Positions 6,047 to 9,053 of a DNA stretch of 9,053 nt are shown in pieces. A program made the position numbers and the translations under genes. Each line of letters opens with the position of its first letter. The first letter of the stretch is position 1. This DNA comes from Acidimicrobiaceae bacterium. GTDB taxonomy: Bacteria > Actinomycetota > Acidimicrobiia > Acidimicrobiales > Ilumatobacteraceae. The stretch spans positions 1-9,053 of the forward strand of contig CANKVI010000037.1 of NCBI GenBank assembly GCA_947487095.1, read 5' to 3'. The notes below the pieces were generated by a model. It had not been told where the DNA came from. It was given only the letters and a program-made list of their open reading frames with translations, and searched no databases.

Positions 6047-6318
6047 GATGCTGCCTTCTTCACGGCGAAGCGAACCCAGCGTGGAGCATGGCGATAGGCA
6101 AAACGAACTGGCCGTAACCAGCCTTGGTGCACCCAATCGATTTGCTGCGAAGCCTGGCTTTCGCGCGCGAAGGACTTACTGAAGTGGTAGTCCTCCATCG
6201 AGGCATCCTTGCCGTACTTGGCAATAACCCGCAGTTCTGCGCGGGCACCAAATTCGGCATCGCGGGCAACTAGTTCCTCAAGCTTTGCGTTCACCGCAGG
6301 ATCGTGTGACAACGCCAT
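6043..6318 (-). CDS. 91-residue unknown protein, coupled to the glycosyltransferase
   Basis: I do not recognise a named family. The protein has a charged helical first half (NAKLEELVARDAEFGARAEL) and a middle DYHFSKSFARESQ. Its strongly basic tail, rich in Trp and Phe (QGWLRPVRFAYRHAPRWVRF, then AVKKAAS), could lie on a membrane surface. Similar Arg-rich stretches are often seen just before glycosyltransferase domains in longer proteins. It may thus be a separated N-terminal module of the downstream enzyme, whose TTG start overlaps this stop. The ATG at 6316-6318 is chosen because the upstream in-frame ATG would overlap the previous gene by 67 bases. A TAGGCT hexamer 7 bases before this ATG suggests an internal leaderless start. 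It follows the DinB-fold gene after 29 bases. Confidence 0.7.
   Translation of the reverse strand: MALSHDPAVNAKLEELVARDAEFGARAELRVIAKYGKDASMEDYHFSKSFARESQASQQIDWVHQGWLRPVRFAYRHAPRWVRFAVKKAAS
6053..6058 (-). promoter_or_regulatory. Ribosome binding site supporting the TTG start of the glycosyltransferase
   Basis: On the minus strand AGAAGG lies 7 bases before TTG 6046-6044, inside the 3' end of the 91-residue gene. The TTGA overlap of start and stop, together with this site, points to translational coupling. Confidence 0.55.
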
Positions 6319-6325
6319 GTACCTA

Positions 6326-6331
6326 AGCCTA
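6326..6331 (-). promoter_or_regulatory. Putative internal -10 element for a leaderless mRNA
   Basis: TAGGCT on the minus strand stands 7 bases before the ATG of the 91-residue gene, with no Shine-Dalgarno site. If active, it would let that gene and the glycosyltransferase be expressed apart from the upstream thiol-linked pair. Confidence 0.35.
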
Positions 6332-6347
6332 ATGATCGAGAAAAGTC

Positions 6348-7148
6348 CTAGATCATCATATTCAGTTGACTGACAATTCGCTGTGCGAGCGCAGTGTCGC
6401 CAGTAGATGTCCAATCCAACTCGGTGGATTGCTTTCTGCCAGTAGCGAGTGCTGTAAACACGGTGCTGTCTAACGAAATTTCACACAACATATTGGCTGG
6501 GGCTGAAGCAACAATGTTTGCGCGTCCTTCGGTAACTGAAATATAAATAGTGCGTTGCACAGCACCAGTAATGGTGATTGACACTGACTCGCCCTCTGGG
6601 GTGGCAGCACGCTTGCCAACAACGATGGGAAGAGTGCGGATGAGTCGGTCAATGGTGTGTTCTGCACACGGCCCGCCGTGATTGCCCGCAATGTTCAATG
6701 CACGTCGAATATCTTGATCGTGAATCCACAGGTCGAGAATGCGAATGTCGAGGAAATCTCCAAGAGTTCCAGGACCCGTTGGCATCATCATTGGCTTATC
6801 GAAATACTCCGCATCTGCAGTTCGTAGTTGGTTCGCGCGCTCTGCTGCAGTTGCTTTCCATTCGGTAAACACTTCGCTTCCTGCAAGCGAACGTCGTGCA
6901 TCAATTTCATGTTCGTTGTGTTCGCCGATCGGGTTTTTGATGTAGTCATACTTTGGCGACTTGTGAGTGGTTGGCGGTTTGCCAAGCAACATGTTCTCGA
7001 TGCCAACGAGGTGCGAAATGTTGTCTTGCACACTCCAGCCGGGGCAATCTGTCGCTGTCTTCCACTGAGATTCAGTGAGCGGCGCGCATAGTTTGGTTAA
7101 TGCATCCATTGCTTGAATGGTTAGGGAAACCTTTTGTTCAATACTCAT
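6348..7148 (-). CDS. DinB/maleylpyruvate isomerase-fold protein (TIGR03083-type)
   Basis: A 266-residue protein whose N-terminal four-helix bundle fits the mycothiol-dependent maleylpyruvate isomerase (MDMPI/DinB-like) family. The hallmark pattern is DCPGWSVQDNISHLVGIE, with H46, followed by DLWIHDQDIRRAL with D139 and H143. From memory, the Corynebacterium isomerase binds zinc through His, Glu and His with the same four-residue spacing between the last two, so H46, D139 and H143 would form the metal site, with Asp in place of Glu. A C-terminal SCP2-like domain of about 90 residues is plausible (VSITITGAVQRTIYISV). Members act as metal-dependent thiol transferases or isomerases using mycothiol; the substrate here is unknown. 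The ATG at 7148-7146 has a GAGG site 5 bases upstream that overlaps the stop of the DsbA-fold gene 7 bases away. A longer frame upstream to 7376 is only overlap with that gene. Confidence 0.88.
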   Translation of the reverse strand: MSIEQKVSLTIQAMDALTKLCAPLTESQWKTATDCPGWSVQDNISHLVGIENMLLGKPPTTHKSPKYDYIKNPIGEHNEHEIDARRSLAGSEVFTEWKATAAERANQLRTADAEYFDKPMMMPTGPGTLGDFLDIRILDLWIHDQDIRRALNIAGNHGGPCAEHTIDRLIRTLPIVVGKRAATPEGESVSITITGAVQRTIYISVTEGRANIVASAPANMLCEISLDSTVFTALATGRKQSTELDWTSTGDTALAQRIVSQLNMMI

Positions 7149-7155
7149 GTGCGCC

Positions 7156-7854
7156 TCACAGTGCTGGGTTCTGAACAGTCTTCCATTCGCGTGCTTTGAG
7201 GTACGGGTTGAAGACGTTTCCAATGTGTTCAAGGTCTGCTTGGGTCTTTGGTGTCTTGATTTCGTACAAGCCAGGGAAGTGGGCGTACGCAACGGTGAGG
7301 TCCCATAGCTCAATCGCATCGCTTCCCTCAGGTGCTGGAACGACAACTGGACCAAACACTGCACGACCAGTTGCAAACTTCAGAATTGGAACACCAAACC
7401 CTCCGAGTTCGCTCACTGCAAATTCATGATCGTTGCGCACATCATCATGCGTGCTCGCATCGGCCAGCGCATCTCTCCAAGCATTTAGCGGCGCACCAAT
7501 GTTTTCAAGTAATTGCAGTGCAGTTTCCTCTTCGTATGGTCGTCGACCTTCAATGTGTAACGCATTGCCAATTGCTTCATACCATTTGTCGCACAAATCC
7601 ATATCGGTGCGGCGTAGCCACGCACCGATGCGCATCGGTGTCCAACCAAATGAAACTTCGCGCTCCCATGGGTGCTTTTTGCCTTCAAGTCGATTGGTCT
7701 CTTCCAGGCTGAAGAATTTCCAGTTGATAGCCACGCCGTTTAGGGATCGCACATTGCGAATCCACAGCGACGTTTGATGGGCCCAAGGGCACATGGGGTC
7801 AAAATAGAAGTCCACGGCTGAAACTGACTTCGGGTTGTGCTTTAAGGTCGTCAT
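7156..7854 (-). CDS. DsbA-fold thiol oxidoreductase, Rv2466c-like, with CPWA active site
   Basis: A 232-residue thioredoxin/DsbA-fold protein. DFYFDPMCPWAHQTSLWI at residues 15-32 closely matches the mycobacterial Rv2466c family (mycothiol-dependent nitroreductase/mycoredoxin-like), as do the cis-Pro loop GFGVPILKF (P156) and the C-terminal stretch VFGPVVVP with LWDLTVAYAHFPGLYEIK. The relative has CPWC; here the second Cys is Ala (C22, P23, W24, A25), so only a one-cysteine mechanism through a mixed disulfide with mycothiol or another small thiol is possible. No signal peptide, hence cytosolic. It is the first gene of a minus-strand run, followed 7 bases later by the DinB-fold gene, another possibly mycothiol-linked protein. 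The ATG has no ribosome site, and TAGTCT 6 bases upstream suggests a leaderless start. Family call is firm; the substrate is unknown. Confidence 0.87.
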   Translation of the reverse strand: MTTLKHNPKSVSAVDFYFDPMCPWAHQTSLWIRNVRSLNGVAINWKFFSLEETNRLEGKKHPWEREVSFGWTPMRIGAWLRRTDMDLCDKWYEAIGNALHIEGRRPYEEETALQLLENIGAPLNAWRDALADASTHDDVRNDHEFAVSELGGFGVPILKFATGRAVFGPVVVPAPEGSDAIELWDLTVAYAHFPGLYEIKTPKTQADLEHIGNVFNPYLKAREWKTVQNPAL

Positions 7855-7860
7855 AGTCTC

Positions 7861-7866
7861 AGACTA
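7861..7866 (-). promoter_or_regulatory. Putative -10 element of the DsbA-fold gene (leaderless)
   Basis: TAGTCT read on the minus strand is followed by GAGACT and then ATG. The hexamer sits within the 13-base palindrome TAGTCTCAGACTA (7854-7866) and shares bases 7865-7866 with the opposing -10 element. Confidence 0.45.
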
Positions 7867-7870
7867 GATT
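7865..7870 (+). promoter_or_regulatory. Putative -10 element of the 74-residue protein gene (leaderless)
   Basis: TAGATT ends 8 bases before the ATG at 7879, with no ribosome site between. The start points of the two divergent genes are only 24 bases apart, so each promoter must lie partly inside the other gene. Confidence 0.45.
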
Positions 7871-7878
7871 TAATTGGT

Positions 7879-8103
7879 ATGAAACGTCCTAGTCGGTTTG
7901 AGCACACACGATTCCTTGGCGATAAGCGCACCCAATTGGTGTATGACCTTGACGAATGGACTGACGAAGCTGTCGTGAATGAGATCTCGGAGAGCGGGGT
8001 AGGACTGTGCTTTGGCCCTGACACTCTCGCTGAAGCACGAAATCGCGGCTACACCTTGGCCGTGCCTGGCGTCTCGCGTCGCCAACTTAAGCCACGCGCA
8101 TAA
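7879..8103 (+). CDS. 74-residue small unknown protein, conserved-looking
   Basis: A short soluble protein beginning MKRPSRFEHTRFLGDKRTQL and including VYDLDEW and CFGPDTLAEARNRGYTLA. From pattern memory similar small proteins occur in other actinobacteria, but no function is known to me and no catalytic motif is visible; a single Cys is present. The codons look ordinary for this window, and the ATG has a TAGATT hexamer 8 bases upstream in place of a ribosome site. It is divergent from the DsbA-fold gene with a 24-base gap and is followed, after 3 bases, by the alpha/beta hydrolase-fold gene, so the two are probably cotranscribed. A link to thiol or acyl chemistry through these neighbours is only an inference. 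Confidence 0.75.
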   Translation: MKRPSRFEHTRFLGDKRTQLVYDLDEWTDEAVVNEISESGVGLCFGPDTLAEARNRGYTLAVPGVSRRQLKPRA

Positions 8104-8106
8104 GTC

Positions 8107-8892
8107 GTGAGCGCAACCGAAAGCGCTTCTCAGATGAATGGCTCGTTCCTTTCGGGCGGGCTAAACCTTGCGCGATATCTAGTGCAACCAACCGGAAAAA
8201 CCGGTGCGCTGCCAGCCATGGTGCTGTGCCACGGATTTCCAAGTGGTGGAATCGACGCGCGACATTCTGCTGGAACCTTTTCCGAGCTGTGTGATCGCGT
8301 TGCCAACGAACTTGGTTGGACAGCAATGACATTTACCTTTCGCGGGTGTGCAACCAGCGAAGGCGATTTTTCAATGCAAGGTTGGATTGACGACTTGCGC
8401 GCTGCAATTACGCACGTGGTTGCAGAGTCGTCGCCGAGTGGTATTTGGCTTGTGGGCAACAACACAGGTGGGTCGCTTGCCTTGTGCGTTGCTGCCGATG
8501 ACCCACGCGTGAACGGATGTGCATTGCTTGGTGCGCGCGCCGACTTTGATGACTGGGCAGATCAGCCACGTCGCTTTCTTGAACACTCTCGTGAAATTGG
8601 TGCAATTCGTCGCCCGAGTTTCCCACCTTCAGTTGAAGAGTGGGGTCGTGAGCTTCGTCGCTTCCGTCCAACTGATGCTGCGCGACGGTTTTCTCCGCGA
8701 CCGTTGTTCTTAATGCATGGCCAGGATGACGACATTGTGCCGACTGCAGATTCACGAGTGTTGGCACAAGCTCATGGTGCAGCTGAACTGCAAATCATTC
8801 AAGGTGCTGGGCACCGACTGCGTCACGATCCGCGGGCAATGGCTGTCTTGCTTGGCTGGCTCGATCGTCAGCGCACACTTGCTGCAATGTAG
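8107..8892 (+). CDS. Alpha/beta hydrolase-fold protein with Asn at the nucleophile position
   Basis: A 261-residue alpha/beta hydrolase-fold protein, cytosolic. CHGFPSGGID (about 38-47) is the HG oxyanion-hole strand turn; TFRGCATSEGDF follows, as in carboxylesterase/dienelactone hydrolase-like members. The elbow LVGNNTGGSLAL places N119 where GxSxG has Ser. The acid (HGQDDDIVP) and the base (GAGHRLRHDP) are still present, so only the nucleophile is unusual. It may be non-hydrolytic, act in another way as a few Ser-less members do, or use a different nucleophile. The GTG at 8107 starts 3 bases after the previous stop; an in-frame ATG at 8134 is an alternative, and neither has a strong ribosome site. 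Its stop directly abuts the stop of the convergent GalE-like gene. Confidence 0.87.
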   Translation: MSATESASQMNGSFLSGGLNLARYLVQPTGKTGALPAMVLCHGFPSGGIDARHSAGTFSELCDRVANELGWTAMTFTFRGCATSEGDFSMQGWIDDLRAAITHVVAESSPSGIWLVGNNTGGSLALCVAADDPRVNGCALLGARADFDDWADQPRRFLEHSREIGAIRRPSFPPSVEEWGRELRRFRPTDAARRFSPRPLFLMHGQDDDIVPTADSRVLAQAHGAAELQIIQGAGHRLRHDPRAMAVLLGWLDRQRTLAAM

Positions 8893-9053
8893 TTAGTCGT
8901 TCTCGGCCTTACTGTGCCAGTTCCATGCGCTTGAAATGATGTCGCGCAAATCGTGTGTTGCTTTCCAACCAAGTAATGCTCGAACCAGCGTTGGGTCTGC
9001 AAACACTGAAGTCGGGTCGCCAGGTCGACGCTGTGTGATGACTTGAGGAACTT
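8893..9053 (-). CDS. galE: C-terminus of a GalE-like UDP-glucose 4-epimerase (5' end outside window)
   Basis: The minus strand reads from the window edge to TAA at 8895-8893 and gives 52 residues. QRRPGDPTSVFADPTLV, LLGWKATHDLRDII and SAWNWHS match the end of GalE-type SDR epimerases, where R-R-P-G-D binds the sugar nucleotide and the L-G-W motif lies near the C-terminus. GalE interconverts UDP-glucose and UDP-galactose for cell-surface glycans. The Rossmann domain and catalytic Tyr-Lys are outside the window, so other UDP-sugar epimerases with this tail remain possible. The stop lies with zero gap against the hydrolase stop. Confidence 0.85.
   Translation of the reverse strand, partial: VPQVITQRRPGDPTSVFADPTLVRALLGWKATHDLRDIISSAWNWHSKAEND

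Noticed and set aside
6137..6414. A longer start at 6414 for the 91-residue gene, overlapping the DinB-fold gene
   Set aside because: The added 32 residues are the DinB-fold gene read in another frame, and the ATG at 6318 gives a clean 29-base gap.
7149..7376. A 76-residue N-terminal extension of the DinB-fold protein
   Set aside because: It lies inside the DsbA-fold gene in another frame; the family N-terminus and a GAGG site fit the ATG at 7148.

Overview
The window looks like a compact, mid-G+C (roughly half G+C by eye) actinobacterial chromosome segment. I lean towards an aquatic Acidimicrobiia-type lineage, but this rests on style and content and not on a marker gene. Pointers are a mycothiol-type protein pair (a DsbA-fold protein close to the Rv2466c family beside a DinB/maleylpyruvate-isomerase-fold protein), a FadE-type acyl-CoA dehydrogenase, a VapC/Phd pair, small actinobacterial conserved hypotheticals, probable leaderless starts and very tight packing. 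The longest gap between genes is about 93 bases. I see no tRNA, rRNA, CRISPR array, insertion sequence or integrase.

Layout. (1) 1-554, plus: 3' end of a surface or secreted protein with a fibronectin-III-like segment, a Ser/Thr/Pro linker and a beta-rich C-terminal domain. (2) 2850-551, minus: a tight four-gene run of Phd-type antitoxin, VapC toxin, metallo-beta-lactamase-fold hydrolase and fatty acid desaturase. The first two junctions are 4-base ATGA overlaps and the third is a 10-base gap. (3) 2851-2943: divergent control region with two overlapping perfect inverted repeats. (4) 2944-4532, plus: acyl-CoA dehydrogenase, then a small single-pass membrane protein. (5) 7854-4478, minus: DsbA-fold protein, DinB-fold protein, a 91-residue unknown and a GT2-type glycosyltransferase that appears to start at a TTG codon overlapping the stop of the 91-residue gene. 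(6) 7879-8892, plus: a 74-residue conserved-looking unknown and an alpha/beta hydrolase-fold protein whose nucleophile position is Asn. (7) 9053-8893, minus: C-terminus of a GalE-like epimerase, cut by the window edge.

How it fits together. Lipid and thiol chemistry recur (desaturase, acyl-CoA dehydrogenase, thiol-transferase folds), and the two ends of the minus-strand genes carry surface-sugar functions (glycosyltransferase, GalE). Genes that open a transcript (antitoxin, DsbA-fold, 74-residue protein, possibly the 91-residue protein) lack a Shine-Dalgarno site and have a TAGNNT hexamer 6-8 bases before the ATG, which suggests leaderless mRNAs. Most genes inside transcripts have a clear purine-rich ribosome site. 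Convergent gene ends overlap or abut (4-base overlap, 55-base overlap, zero gap), leaving no room for ordinary terminators.

The least ordinary points are the toxin-antitoxin pair translationally joined to a metallohydrolase and placed ahead of a desaturase, the double-palindrome control region it shares with the acyl-CoA dehydrogenase, the overlapping divergent leaderless promoters at 7854-7879, the CPWA active site, and the hydrolase without a Ser nucleophile. I did not find a clearly new multi-gene defence or mobile system.
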